From NCBI GenBank assembly GCA_951812285.1, contig OX638292.1:1283008-1347007 (forward strand): a DNA stretch of 64,000 nt, given 5' to 3'. A program made the position numbers and the translations under genes. The notes beneath the pieces are model-generated. The model was given only the letters and a program-made list of their open reading frames with translations. It was not told the origin of the DNA and ran no database searches. Below, piece by piece: positions 37,048 through 46,950 of this stretch (position 1 is the stretch's first letter; the number at the start of each line of letters is the position of its first letter). Source of the stretch: an uncultured Dehalococcoidia bacterium (GTDB lineage: Bacteria > Chloroflexota > Dehalococcoidia > Lucifugimonadales > UBA1127).

Positions 37048-37938
37048 CTAATTCAGCGTAGCATACCCCATGAGTTTGTAGGCGAGTTTGGCCGCCGTGT
37101 AAGCGCAGCTGACGGGCCCCTCCGGCGGCGCCAGCTCCATCAGGTCGAAACCCACAATGCGACGCTGGCTTGCGACGGCGCGCAGCAACGCGAGAGTCTC
37201 CGCCCAAAGCATGCCGCCGGGCTCCGGCGTGCCCACCGCCGCCATAATCGAGGGGTCCAGCGCGTCCAGGTCGACGCTGATGTAGACCGTCTCCGTCAGG
37301 TGCGCCAGGACGTTCTCCGCCAACTCGCTGGCCGAGCAGTCCTGCGGCCACCTGTACATTGGCTGTCCGGTCTCCTCGACGGCCTCCCGCTCTTCGGAAC
37401 TGAGGCTGCGCACCCCGACTATAGCCAGCGGGCACGACTCGGCGATGCGGCGGCCGACGGTGGCGTGGCTGTACTCCGATCCCTGGTAGCTGTCGCGGAA
37501 GTCGGCGTGGGCGTCGAGCATGAGCACGGAGAGGTCCGGGTGCCGCTCCTTCAGTGCGCGAACGGCGCCGACGGTAATGGAGTGCTCACCGCCGAGAGTC
37601 ACCATCACTGTGTCGGGCCGGTACGCCTGAGTGACGGCGTCCTGCACACGCTGCACTGTCGCCTCCGGGCCCGCAGAATGCGGCTGCACCTCGGGAAGTG
37701 TGTGGATGCCAAGGTCGCAAATCTCGCGCCCCAGCTCAATGTCGTAGTCCTCCATTTGCCGTGAGGCGTCGATGATCGCGTTGGGGCCCTCGCGAGCGCC
37801 GGTGCGGTACGAAACGGTGCCGTCATACGGCACGGGCAGCACGAGGAATCGCGAAGAGTCGTAGTCGGACTGCTCAGGCGGAAGCGCAAGGAAGTTCCAG
37901 GGGAGCGTGGCGTCGTTGTAGGACGGGCCCGTCGGCAT
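37048..37938 (-). CDS. speB: Agmatinase
   Basis: This 296-residue ureohydrolase has the binuclear manganese site: GGEHS (H119), DAHADFRD (D142, H144, D146) and SVDLDALDPS (D223, D225). It would hydrolyse agmatine to putrescine and urea. The pairing with speD, three bases apart, supports a polyamine role over arginase or guanidinobutyrase. An arginine decarboxylase and spermidine synthase are not in the window. Confidence 0.92.
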   Translation of the reverse strand: MPTGPSYNDATLPWNFLALPPEQSDYDSSRFLVLPVPYDGTVSYRTGAREGPNAIIDASRQMEDYDIELGREICDLGIHTLPEVQPHSAGPEATVQRVQDAVTQAYRPDTVMVTLGGEHSITVGAVRALKERHPDLSVLMLDAHADFRDSYQGSEYSHATVGRRIAESCPLAIVGVRSLSSEEREAVEETGQPMYRWPQDCSASELAENVLAHLTETVYISVDLDALDPSIMAAVGTPEPGGMLWAETLALLRAVASQRRIVGFDLMELAPPEGPVSCAYTAAKLAYKLMGYATLN

Positions 37939-37941
37939 CGC

Positions 37942-38355
37942 CTATGCCGGCGTGCTCAGCCGCGCACGGTCGGCGTCGAGGGCGCGCTTCGCCTGCTCCG
38001 GGCTGTAGTGGTCCAGCCCGCGATCGAGCACCCACGTGTTCGCCTCGTGCAGGTCAAAACTCGCCTTCACGTCCTGCAGAGCGAGGTCAATATCGAAGTC
38101 CTTGCAGGAAAAGACGTCCACCTGTACAAAGCTGCGGTCGGGGAAGGTGTGCACGCTGATATGGCTCTCGGCGATGATGACGAACCCGGAAACACCCCAG
38201 TCCTCGGGCACAGGGCCGTTGTACGTGAGAACCTGCGGCGTGATGATCTTCGTCATGCCGATGCGGTCCGGGAAGGAGTCCAGGAATTCTCGGACGTGCT
38301 CCTGGTCCTGCAGCAGGGAGTGGTTGCCGGTGTAGCCGTCGATAACCAGGTGCAT
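37942..38355 (-). CDS. speD: S-adenosylmethionine decarboxylase proenzyme (class 1B)
   Basis: This 137-residue proenzyme self-cleaves to create a pyruvoyl group and makes decarboxylated SAM, the aminopropyl donor for spermidine. The processing site is visible as ESHISVHTFP, with cleavage expected between E63 and S64. H69 and C84 complete the active site seen in the Thermotoga type. The ATG at 38355 gives the standard length; the in-frame extension to 38457 is non-homologous. GGAGG and GAGGA are both upstream. It is three bases from speB in one transcript. Confidence 0.94.
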   Translation of the reverse strand: MHLVIDGYTGNHSLLQDQEHVREFLDSFPDRIGMTKIITPQVLTYNGPVPEDWGVSGFVIIAESHISVHTFPDRSFVQVDVFSCKDFDIDLALQDVKASFDLHEANTWVLDRGLDHYSPEQAKRALDADRARLSTPA

Positions 38356-38552
38356 TCCTCGGGTCCTCCACGAAATTGTTGAATCGGCCGCGCGCCAATC
38401 GACATGGCGCAAGTCTGCGATGGTATCGGTCTCGGAAACAGACACGGCGAAGCGCAAGAATACCAGCGCCCGACGCGCAAATCAAATACTCGCGTAATTC
38501 GACGCCGCAAGCTGCGAACCGCGACCAGGCGGCGTAATTTGTTGCAAAGGTG

Positions 38553-38628
38553 TGGGGTGAGCGAAGGGATTCGAACCCTCGATTTCCTGAGCCACAGTCA
38601 GGTGCCTTACCGCTTGGCCACGCTCACC
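38553..38628 (-). tRNA. tRNA-His (anticodon GUG), CCA encoded
   Basis: On the minus strand the acceptor GTGAGCG pairs with CGCTCAC, the anticodon loop is CTGTGGC (GUG), and the T-arm is GAGGGTTCGAATCCCTT. The 5' G(-1) opposite discriminator C73, the tRNA-His identity pair, is present. CCA is encoded at 38553-38555. Confidence 0.96.
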
Positions 38629-38702
38629 ACGGGACCCCTACAGTTTATGAAGCCTAGCTACGGAGGTCAAGAAGCGGCCCTTCTGGCGGGCTACCGCCGC
38701 GC

Positions 38703-38748
38703 AAAAAGGAAGAAGCTGCAGACGGACGCCTTGCCGTCTGCAGCTTCT
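38703..38748 (-). terminator. Rho-independent terminator of katG
   Basis: Arms of 15 nt at 38711-38725 and 38734-38748 pair perfectly around an 8-nt loop. On the minus strand the hairpin is followed by TTCCTTTTTGC. It starts 50 bp after the katG stop and lies before tRNA-His. Confidence 0.9.
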
Positions 38749-38798
38749 CCAGTCCTATTCTGTCTCTCAGGCGTCGACGATTCCGCGCCCGGTTCAGA

Positions 38799-40966
<2,168 letters not shown>

Positions 40967-41085
40967 CCAAGACTATGCTGCGCACGCCACATTGTAGCCC
41001 CCGCCGTCAACCTCTTGAAAGGGTTGCGGGGCTGCAAGTGGAGCCCGAGTGCGAGAGCGAGTGAACGCTGCCTGAAGCGCTCGCT

Positions 41086-42060
41086 CTATGGCTCTACCCA
41101 TTCTCGCAACAAGACGCTCATGGCCTCTTCTCCCCAACATACGCCCGAACCGTCGCGCCTGACCCCGCAAGTTTGCCTCCACCCTGCGCTGACAAAGTCG
41201 AACTTACCGTCCGGTGCGTTCTCCCTATACCCTTCCCTGTTGCCCCAACACTCGATCTCGCCATCAGTCGTTATTCCGCAGCTATGGGTGTGTCCCGCAC
41301 TGACCGAGGCAAATTCCCCTTGTGGAGGGGACGCTTGACCATCCTCATCATCACCCCAGCACACCACCTCACTTTGCGTTGTCACTCCGCAGCTGTGGTC
41401 CTGCCCGACACTGATCGAAGAGAATTTCTCGTTCGGGGGTTCAGTCTGACCGCCGGAACGTCGTCCCAAGCAATGGGCGCTGCCGTCGACCAACAACCCG
41501 CAAGTAAACTCCCACCCTACGCCAACCGAGGTGTACTCCCCGGCGAACTCACCCGCCAGCCGGGTATCCCGACCTTCGTCGACTTGCCAGCAGGTTAGAC
41601 CGCCATCCATGTCTAACGCGCAATCGTGCTTCCAGCCGGCGCTGACCGAGACGAACTCCCCGACCGGAGGGATGGTCACCGGACCTCCGCTACTGCCCCA
41701 GCAGACTATCGTGCCGTCGCGTCGCAAGCCGCAACTGTGACTGTGCCCTGTGCTGATGGAGTAGTATTCCCCCGCTGGCACGTCAGCCAGATTGGAGAAC
41801 TCGCTGCCCCAACAGGCCGGGGAACCACCGGGTCTCAACCCGCAACCTTGATTCAAGGAGACGCTGATTGATTCCCATTCTCCCTTTAATTCACCCTCGA
41901 AGGAGAATGGCCTTGCTTCAATCGTCGCCCGGACGTCGCTCGACGCCATGGAAGACCCGCCGCTGTCCTCCTCCGCGTCGCCGCCGCAGGCGAAGAGCAG
42001 CGCCGGCAAAGCGAGAATCAGAATTGCAATTGGGAGCCGCCGCTGCTGTCGCCTCTTCAT
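41086..42060 (-). CDS. Seven-bladed RCC1/BLIP-II-like beta-propeller lipoprotein with paired cysteines
   Basis: The 324-residue protein has a lipoprotein signal with lipobox LLFAC (about residue 20-24) and a Gly/Ser/Glu-rich linker. Seven tandem repeats of about 35-40 residues follow, each on the pattern F-SVSAG--HSCG---DG---CWG. Each blade holds a cysteine in SCG and another in CWG, so up to seven intrablade disulfides could form outside the cell. RCC1-type repeats make seven-bladed propellers used for protein binding or enzyme inhibition. The ATG at 42060 follows a GGTGGGG ribosome site; the frame to 42147 is non-homologous. The ligand is unknown. Confidence 0.82.
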   Translation of the reverse strand: MKRRQQRRLPIAILILALPALLFACGGDAEEDSGGSSMASSDVRATIEARPFSFEGELKGEWESISVSLNQGCGLRPGGSPACWGSEFSNLADVPAGEYYSISTGHSHSCGLRRDGTIVCWGSSGGPVTIPPVGEFVSVSAGWKHDCALDMDGGLTCWQVDEGRDTRLAGEFAGEYTSVGVGWEFTCGLLVDGSAHCLGRRSGGQTEPPNEKFSSISVGQDHSCGVTTQSEVVCWGDDEDGQASPPQGEFASVSAGHTHSCGITTDGEIECWGNREGYRENAPDGKFDFVSAGWRQTCGVRRDGSGVCWGEEAMSVLLREWVEP

Positions 42061-42194
42061 CACAACCCCCCACCGTCTCTTTGGGCAGGATGGTACGCCT
42101 GTGTTATGGGAAGGGCAATTGTATCCGTGACGCCAGCCATTGCTCACGGCACAGAACGCAGCAGCGAGCTAGAAGAAGGTGAGAGGTATTCGCC

Positions 42195-43016
42195 CTACAG
42201 GACCCCAAACCACCGCCTGCGTTCTCCCTGCGAGGGAAACGCCGCCTCCAGCGCCGCGATGTCCTCGTCCGAGAGCCGCCAGCCGGACGCGCCGCAGTTC
42301 TCCTCGACGCGCGCCGCCGAGTTGCTCTTGGGGATGACCATGACCCGGTCGTGGTGCAGGCACCAGTTCAGCGCCACCTGCGCGACCGTTGTCCCATTCT
42401 TGGCCGCCACTTCCGCCAGCGCCGCTGAACCCTTCCCGAAGTTGCCGAGCCCCCGCGCCAACGGGCTGTACGCAATCACCGTTATGCCGTTCGCCTGGCA
42501 GTAGGGCAGCACCTCGCGCTCGATGGAGCGGTCGGTCAGGCTGTACTCCACCTGGTTCGACACGATGCGCGATTTCGACAGCGCCGCCTGCGCATCCTCC
42601 ATCTCGCGCACCGAGAAGTTGCTGACCCCGATGTAGCGCACCTTGCCCGCGTCCACCAGCTCCTCCATCGCACCCATCGTTTCGGCGATGGGGATGCGGC
42701 TGTTCGGCCAGTGGAGCTGGTACAGGTCGATGACATCGCACTTGAGCAGCCTCAGGCTCTCGTCGGCGGCGCGGTGCACGTCCCTGCGTCGGAAGTGCGA
42801 CGGCGAGACCTTCGTCGCTACGAACACGTCGCCGCGAATGCCCTCGATCGCCGCGCCGACGGCGTCCTCCGTGTGGTACGCCTCCGCCATGTCGATGAGG
42901 AACGCCCCCAGCTCGACGCCCCGCCGCAGCGGCGCGCTGCCGCCCGTGTACGCCCACGTGCCGAGGCCGACGTCCGGGACTTGCACCCCGCTGCTGCCGA
43001 GCTCCTGCAGGTTCAT
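42195..43016 (-). CDS. Aldo/keto reductase
   Basis: This 273-residue TIM-barrel NADPH-dependent oxidoreductase shows the catalytic tetrad as Asp in IDMAEAYH, Tyr in AEAYHTE, Lys in ATKVSP and His in QLHWPN. GVSNFSV and the C-terminal IPKSNSAARVEEN form the cofactor-binding parts. Its ATG overlaps the stop of the unknown membrane protein upstream (ATGA). Substrate unknown; the family acts on sugars, aldehydes and ketones. Confidence 0.93.
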   Translation of the reverse strand: MNLQELGSSGVQVPDVGLGTWAYTGGSAPLRRGVELGAFLIDMAEAYHTEDAVGAAIEGIRGDVFVATKVSPSHFRRRDVHRAADESLRLLKCDVIDLYQLHWPNSRIPIAETMGAMEELVDAGKVRYIGVSNFSVREMEDAQAALSKSRIVSNQVEYSLTDRSIEREVLPYCQANGITVIAYSPLARGLGNFGKGSAALAEVAAKNGTTVAQVALNWCLHHDRVMVIPKSNSAARVEENCGASGWRLSDEDIAALEAAFPSQGERRRWFGVL

Positions 43017-43693
43017 CGGTCCGTCCTTCCCTCGTCCAACGCAGGCGGCGGCGCTCCGTCCTCCAACGGTTGCGGCGAAGGCGTGAACGCACCCTCGACG
43101 GTGCCGCCGTCAGGACCCGTGCCCGGTGCCATCGGCGTCGGCATGCTTAGGTTGGTCAGGGAGTGCGAGAGCTTCCACTGCAGCCGGTCCAGCTTCGGCT
43201 GGAGGTTCGTCAGGTCGTTCACCCGTCGTCCTGCGTCCACAACGGCCCCGCGCATGGTCACCCTGACGTCGGTGACGATGCCCGTCCGTTCCGCCCCGAA
43301 GTTGACCTGCCCTGCGCGCGCCGTCGTGGGGTAGGCTTCCCCGCGCCAGTCGATGCCGACGACGTGCCGCCGGCCCTCAAGCGCGTACTTGATCATGAAG
43401 AGGCCAACGATCACGGGCGCAAGCACCACGCCCACCGCCGCGGCAAACCACTTTCGCTTGAGCGCCGAGAGGCTGGGCTGCTTCCACCGTGCTACCAGCG
43501 CCCCCTCGAACTCGCCGACGTTCCCCACCGGTCCCTGCGCGATGGGAACGTCCGCCAGATCGACGGTGAACCCCTCGTCCTCAAGCGCCTGCACAAAGTT
43601 GTCTGTCATGCGGCGCGGATGGCCCGAGGTGCCTTCCCATCGCCACTGCACGGGCCAGTCGACCATCTCGGCTCGGAGCGCATCTACTTCCAT
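43013..43693 (-). CDS. Hypothetical single-pass membrane protein
   Basis: I do not recognise this 226-residue protein. It has a soluble N-terminus of about 80 residues beginning MEVDALRAEMVDWPVQW, one hydrophobic helix (KWFAAAVGVVLAPVIVGLFMIKYAL, about residue 82-106), a mixed region of about 85 residues, and a proline/glycine-rich tail with an acidic end. The ATG has AGGA in front; an in-frame extension to 43843 is not convincing. It is translationally coupled to the aldo/keto reductase. Membrane anchoring of an associated enzyme is one possibility, but this is speculation. Confidence 0.65.
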   Translation of the reverse strand: MEVDALRAEMVDWPVQWRWEGTSGHPRRMTDNFVQALEDEGFTVDLADVPIAQGPVGNVGEFEGALVARWKQPSLSALKRKWFAAAVGVVLAPVIVGLFMIKYALEGRRHVVGIDWRGEAYPTTARAGQVNFGAERTGIVTDVRVTMRGAVVDAGRRVNDLTNLQPKLDRLQWKLSHSLTNLSMPTPMAPGTGPDGGTVEGAFTPSPQPLEDGAPPPALDEGRTDR

Positions 43694-43880
43694 GATTATC
43701 CTATCTGAGACACGGCCATTGTTGCCGCGCGTTTTCGCATCAAACCGGCTTGTATAGTACCATGCTCGGTAGACCGGACCACAATGAGACTGATTGTCGT
43801 TAGCGGCTGCGCGACAGCCCAAACGGCGCCAGTTGCTGCACATAACGTCAATTCACACCAAACAAGCGGAGGAACGAGCT

Positions 43881-44777
43881 ATGCAGACTGTCCCCTTGGG
43901 GTCCACGGGCATTCAAGTCAGCCGGTTGGGCATCGGCCTCTCGGAGATTGGCTCCACGCCCATGGAGCTGTCCGCCGTCGAGACGCTGCTGAACGGAGGC
44001 CTCGACATCGGCATCAACTTCCTGGACACGGCCGCGTGCTACGGCAACAGCGAGGAGCTCGTGGGCAAGACCGTGTCGCACCGCCGGAGCGAGTATGCCC
44101 TCGCCTCCAAGTGCGGCCACATCGCGGGCGGCTACCAGGGCGAGCCGTGGACGGCGCAAACGGTCACCGACAGCATCGACCGCAGCCTGCAGTTGCTCCA
44201 GACCGACTACGTGGACCTCATGCAGCTCCACTCCTGCACCGTCGAGATCCTCGAGCAGGGCGACGTCATTGAGGCGCTCCTGAAGGCCCGCGACGCCGGC
44301 AAGACCCGCTTCGTCGGCTACAGCGGCGACAACGACGCCGCCATGTGGGCCGTGGAGAGCGGCATCTTCCAGACCCTGCAGACCAGCTTCAGCCTCGTCG
44401 ACCAGAAGGCGCGTAACGGGCTCTTCGCCGCCGCCGAGGCCCAGGGCATGGGCGTCATCATCAAGCGGCCCATCGGCAACGGCGTTTGGGGCCGCTCCGA
44501 AGTGACGAACCCCTACGCGCAGCAGTACTTCGAGCGCCACCAGGCCATGTCGGCCCAGGGAGCTCTGGAGGGCGATGACGACCCCATCCGCATGGCGATG
44601 GGCTTCACATTCGCGCACCCTGAAGTGGACACCGCCATCGTCGGCACCACGAACCTGCGGCACCTGCAGTCGAACGCCGCCATGCTGGATGAGGGGCTGT
44701 CGGTGTCCGAGGGTACGATGGACGTGCTCGTGCAGCGCTTTGCGGAGCTCGGCGCGGACTGGCGGCAGTTGACCTAG
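43881..44777 (+). CDS. Aldo/keto reductase (second)
   Basis: This 298-residue TIM-barrel reductase begins MQTVPLGSTGIQVSRLGIGLSE. The catalytic Asp and Tyr are in FLDTAACYG, the Lys in ALASKCGH and the His in MQLHSC. AFGFTFAHPEVDTAIVG-type cofactor residues (here GFTFAHPEVDTAIVGT) close the barrel. GGAGG lies 8 nt before the ATG. It is divergent from the unknown membrane protein across a 187-bp spacer and shows low similarity to the other reductase nearby. Function unknown within the AKR superfamily. Confidence 0.93.
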   Translation: MQTVPLGSTGIQVSRLGIGLSEIGSTPMELSAVETLLNGGLDIGINFLDTAACYGNSEELVGKTVSHRRSEYALASKCGHIAGGYQGEPWTAQTVTDSIDRSLQLLQTDYVDLMQLHSCTVEILEQGDVIEALLKARDAGKTRFVGYSGDNDAAMWAVESGIFQTLQTSFSLVDQKARNGLFAAAEAQGMGVIIKRPIGNGVWGRSEVTNPYAQQYFERHQAMSAQGALEGDDDPIRMAMGFTFAHPEVDTAIVGTTNLRHLQSNAAMLDEGLSVSEGTMDVLVQRFAELGADWRQLT

Positions 44778-44783
44778 AGGCGC

Positions 44784-45413
44784 CTACGCGGCCCCCAGCG
44801 CAACCGAGATCATGTGGCGTTCAAGCGTCTTGCCGAGGTTCTGCGTGACCTCCTGCCGGTTCGCGTCGCCGAAGGTGACCACGTAGACGACACCCAGCAG
44901 CCGGCCGATCCGGAAGTCGAGCACAGAAGACGAGACCAGGCCCTTGGGTCCCTCTTGCACGGCGCGAACCCCTACGGCCTCATGGTGGAACGGTGTTGTC
45001 ACGGAGAATTGGTCCACCGAGACGAGCCGGTGGCCGGGGCCCAGCTCATGGCCCACTTTCTCCTTGAATTCCTCCAGAAAGACCTTCTCCATCCAACTGT
45101 TGACGGCCTCAGGGCTCTCCATGAAGTGCACGACCGTCGCGAGCGCCAGGTCCGCGCCCTCGGTCAGGTTGTCGTCGGAAACGGTGGTGAGCCACTCGCG
45201 TTGAAACCCGGTGACGCGCCCAAGCTGCCGCAGTCCCTGCGCCGAGTGTCCGGCGAGGGGCAGGTCTGCCATGGACTCGTTGCTGAGTTCGCCCTCGCGC
45301 GCCACCTCAAAGCCCTCAGACCCCGGCGGCAACTGCTCCTTGGCCAGGAGCATCCGCTCTAGGTCATCGGGGTTGACGTTGTATGTCGCGCGAGTGACCG
45401 CGTCCTGCGCCAT
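44784..45413 (-). CDS. Hypothetical protein, Chloroflexota-type sensor-like domain
   Basis: This 209-residue protein (ATG at 45413 with AGGA 8 nt upstream; an ATG at 45422 is also possible) has no signal peptide and no long hydrophobic helix. The central part, with LRQLGRVTGFQREWLTTVSDD and SSSVLDFRIGRLLGVVYVVTFGDANRQEV, has the look of unnamed proteins common in Chloroflexota, but I cannot name the family. It ends four bases after a convergent aldo/keto reductase. It lies next to the selC-trxA block with its own upstream hairpin. Function unknown. Confidence 0.6.
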   Translation of the reverse strand: MAQDAVTRATYNVNPDDLERMLLAKEQLPPGSEGFEVAREGELSNESMADLPLAGHSAQGLRQLGRVTGFQREWLTTVSDDNLTEGADLALATVVHFMESPEAVNSWMEKVFLEEFKEKVGHELGPGHRLVSVDQFSVTTPFHHEAVGVRAVQEGPKGLVSSSVLDFRIGRLLGVVYVVTFGDANRQEVTQNLGKTLERHMISVALGAA

Positions 45414-45439
45414 GGCTGACATCCTACGGGTACTACTGC

Positions 45440-45472
45440 AACGGGCCTCATGCGGATGACATGAGGCCCGTT
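45440..45472. other. Perfect 13-bp inverted repeat between the hypothetical gene and selC
   Basis: Arms AACGGGCCTCATG (45440-45452) and CATGAGGCCCGTT (45460-45472) pair completely around a 7-nt loop. Neither strand has a clear T-run after it, so a classical terminator is not certain. It lies downstream of selC on the minus strand and could end the trxA-selC transcript, or bind a regulator before the next gene. Confidence 0.6.
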
Positions 45473-45575
45473 ATCTTGCCTACAGGGCAACGAAGGCCCA
45501 ACAGAATTGCGTGACCTTGCTGTCGAGACGTAGACGGGCTCCCAGCCTCGTCCCGTCAAGAAGAGTTCTGCAGTG

Positions 45576-45668
45576 TGGCGGGAGTGCGAGGGAGTCGAAC
45601 CCACCCGCCCCGACACGAGGCGCAACGGATTTGAAGTCCGCAAGGGCCACCGGGCCCCATCCACTCCC
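45576..45668 (-). tRNA. selC: Selenocysteine tRNA (anticodon UCA)
   Basis: The 93-nt minus-strand gene has every hallmark of bacterial tRNA-Sec. The anticodon loop CTTCAAA carries UCA. The D-stem is six pairs with a four-base loop (GGGGCC-CGGT-GGCCCT). The long variable arm pairs CGCCTC with GGGGCG around GTGTC. The extended acceptor starts GGGAGTG/CACTCCC, the discriminator is G, and CCA is encoded. The eighth acceptor pair and one T-stem pair look mismatched. It lies 26 bp after trxA. Its presence implies UGA-directed selenocysteine insertion, consistent with the split redoxin gene at 56562. Confidence 0.95.
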
Positions 45669-45694
45669 GTAGATGCTGACGATGCGTCCCGGGA

Positions 45695-46021
45695 CTACTC
45701 GAGGGCGCTGTCCAGCCGCCGCTTGAGCTGCGCCTTGGGCATTGCGCCCACAATCTGCTCCACGGGCTGCCCGTTGCGGAAAACGATGAGCGTGGGGATG
45801 CTGCGAATGCCGAGGCTCATTGGCGTGTTCGGGTTGGAGTCGACGTCCACCTTGGTGAACTTGACCACGCCGTCGTACTCGTCGGAGAGCTCGTCGACTA
45901 TGGGGGCGATCATCTTGCAGGGCTGGCACCAGTCCGCCCAGAAGTCCACCAGCACCGGCAGGTCGCTGTTGACCACCTCCGCCTCAAACGTCGAGTCCGT
46001 AACCGCTTCCGGCTTTGCCAT
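45695..46021 (-). CDS. trxA: Thioredoxin
   Basis: This 108-residue cytoplasmic thioredoxin has a WCQPC active site (C32, C35; Gln in place of the usual Gly) followed by KMIAPIVDEL. The cis-Pro is in SIPTLIVFRNG. It donates electrons to reductases, peroxiredoxins and repair enzymes. The ATG at 46021 has GGGAGGA about 8 nt upstream; an extension to 46078 is unlikely. The gene runs into selC after 26 bp and may share its transcript. It is divergent from the polyprenol-kinase-like gene. Confidence 0.96.
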   Translation of the reverse strand: MAKPEAVTDSTFEAEVVNSDLPVLVDFWADWCQPCKMIAPIVDELSDEYDGVVKFTKVDVDSNPNTPMSLGIRSIPTLIVFRNGQPVEQIVGAMPKAQLKRRLDSALE

Positions 46022-46189
46022 TGTGAAAGTCCTCCCTCTGTTTCCGTCCGCCGGTCCTGCGCCGCCCTTACGAAGCATTATTCGGCATTGGTTAGCCTAA
46101 GTTTACCTATCGGCAATATAGGGCGCAACCCAAGTAGATCTCGCGTGCGAATCAGTTTTCGCTCCCCCGTGCCTCGTCCTCCCGGAATG

Positions 46190-46195
46190 TATACT
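46190..46195 (+). promoter_or_regulatory. -10 element TATACT directly before an ATG (leaderless start)
   Basis: TATACT ends 6 nt before the ATG at 46202, so transcription would begin at or next to the A of ATG. No ribosome site precedes this ATG. This is the arrangement expected of a leaderless mRNA. Confidence 0.45.
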
Positions 46196-46201
46196 CCACC
46201 C

Positions 46202-46837
46202 ATGACCGGTCCCGACCAACCGCAAGCCGCAGCTTCCGAGCACACTTGGAAGCGCCGCGCCTTTCACCTCTGCGCAGCCCTCGCCATCCCCGCCGTCGCG
46301 ATCGCGTTCGGATACAAGCCGGCGGTCTACTTTGCGGCCGTCGCCGCAGCGACACTCGCTGCCGGCGAGGCGGTGCGGCTAATCGTGCCTGCCGTCAACG
46401 TGCGGCTCCTCGCGTTGCTGGACGCGTTCTTCAAGCCAAGAGAGAAGCGTAGCCCCACCGCCGCGACGTACCTCGCGCTGGCGTCGCTGGTCGTGCTGTT
46501 CCTCTTTGGCCGGGAGATTGCGGCGCTCGCCCTGCTCTTCACCGCGCTGGGCGACCCGGCGGCCGGCATCGTCGGCACGCGCTACGGCCGCCTGCGCACT
46601 CGGGTGCTCGGACGTCGACTCGGCGGCAAGAGCGTCGAGGGCACACTAGCCTTCTTTGCAGCGGCGACAGCCGTCGCGCTCGGCCTTTGGGCAGCGGGCG
46701 TCTACGGCACGCTCTGGCCCGCACTCGCGGGCGCTGCGGTCGCCGCCCTCGTCGAGTTCCTTCCCATCCCCGTCGAGGACAACGTGACCGTCCCCCTCAC
46801 AAGCGCTGCCGTCATGTGGCTGCTCTGGGTGGCGTAG
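46202..46837 (+). CDS. Diacylglycerol/polyprenol kinase-like membrane protein (CTP-dependent SEC59/VTE5 type)
   Basis: This 211-residue protein has about six hydrophobic helices and the signature ALGDPAAGIVGTRYGR followed by GGKSVEGTLAFF, which marks the phosphatidate cytidylyltransferase-like/dolichol-kinase superfamily (CTP-dependent lipid kinases). It could phosphorylate polyprenol, phytol or diacylglycerol; a polyprenol role would fit the lipid-linked sugar systems elsewhere in the window, but that is inference. An in-frame extension to 46088 lacks support. The final segment LPIPVEDNVTVPLTSAAVMWLLW is also conserved in this family. Confidence 0.82.
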   Translation: MTGPDQPQAAASEHTWKRRAFHLCAALAIPAVAIAFGYKPAVYFAAVAAATLAAGEAVRLIVPAVNVRLLALLDAFFKPREKRSPTAATYLALASLVVLFLFGREIAALALLFTALGDPAAGIVGTRYGRLRTRVLGRRLGGKSVEGTLAFFAAATAVALGLWAAGVYGTLWPALAGAAVAALVEFLPIPVEDNVTVPLTSAAVMWLLWVA

Positions 46838-46950
46838 GTCTGTCTGCGCACGTTTGCCATAACGTGTTTCTTGACATGAAACGCGGTTGACCCTCTATAT
46901 TTGCGCTGCTACACTTGGTGGGTTCCTTGGCAGGGTCTCGGAGAGAGTGC

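Noticed and set aside
41086..42060. Regular repeats that could suggest a CRISPR-like array
   Set aside because: The repeats encode the propeller blades of a lipoprotein; the DNA repeats are imperfect and in frame.
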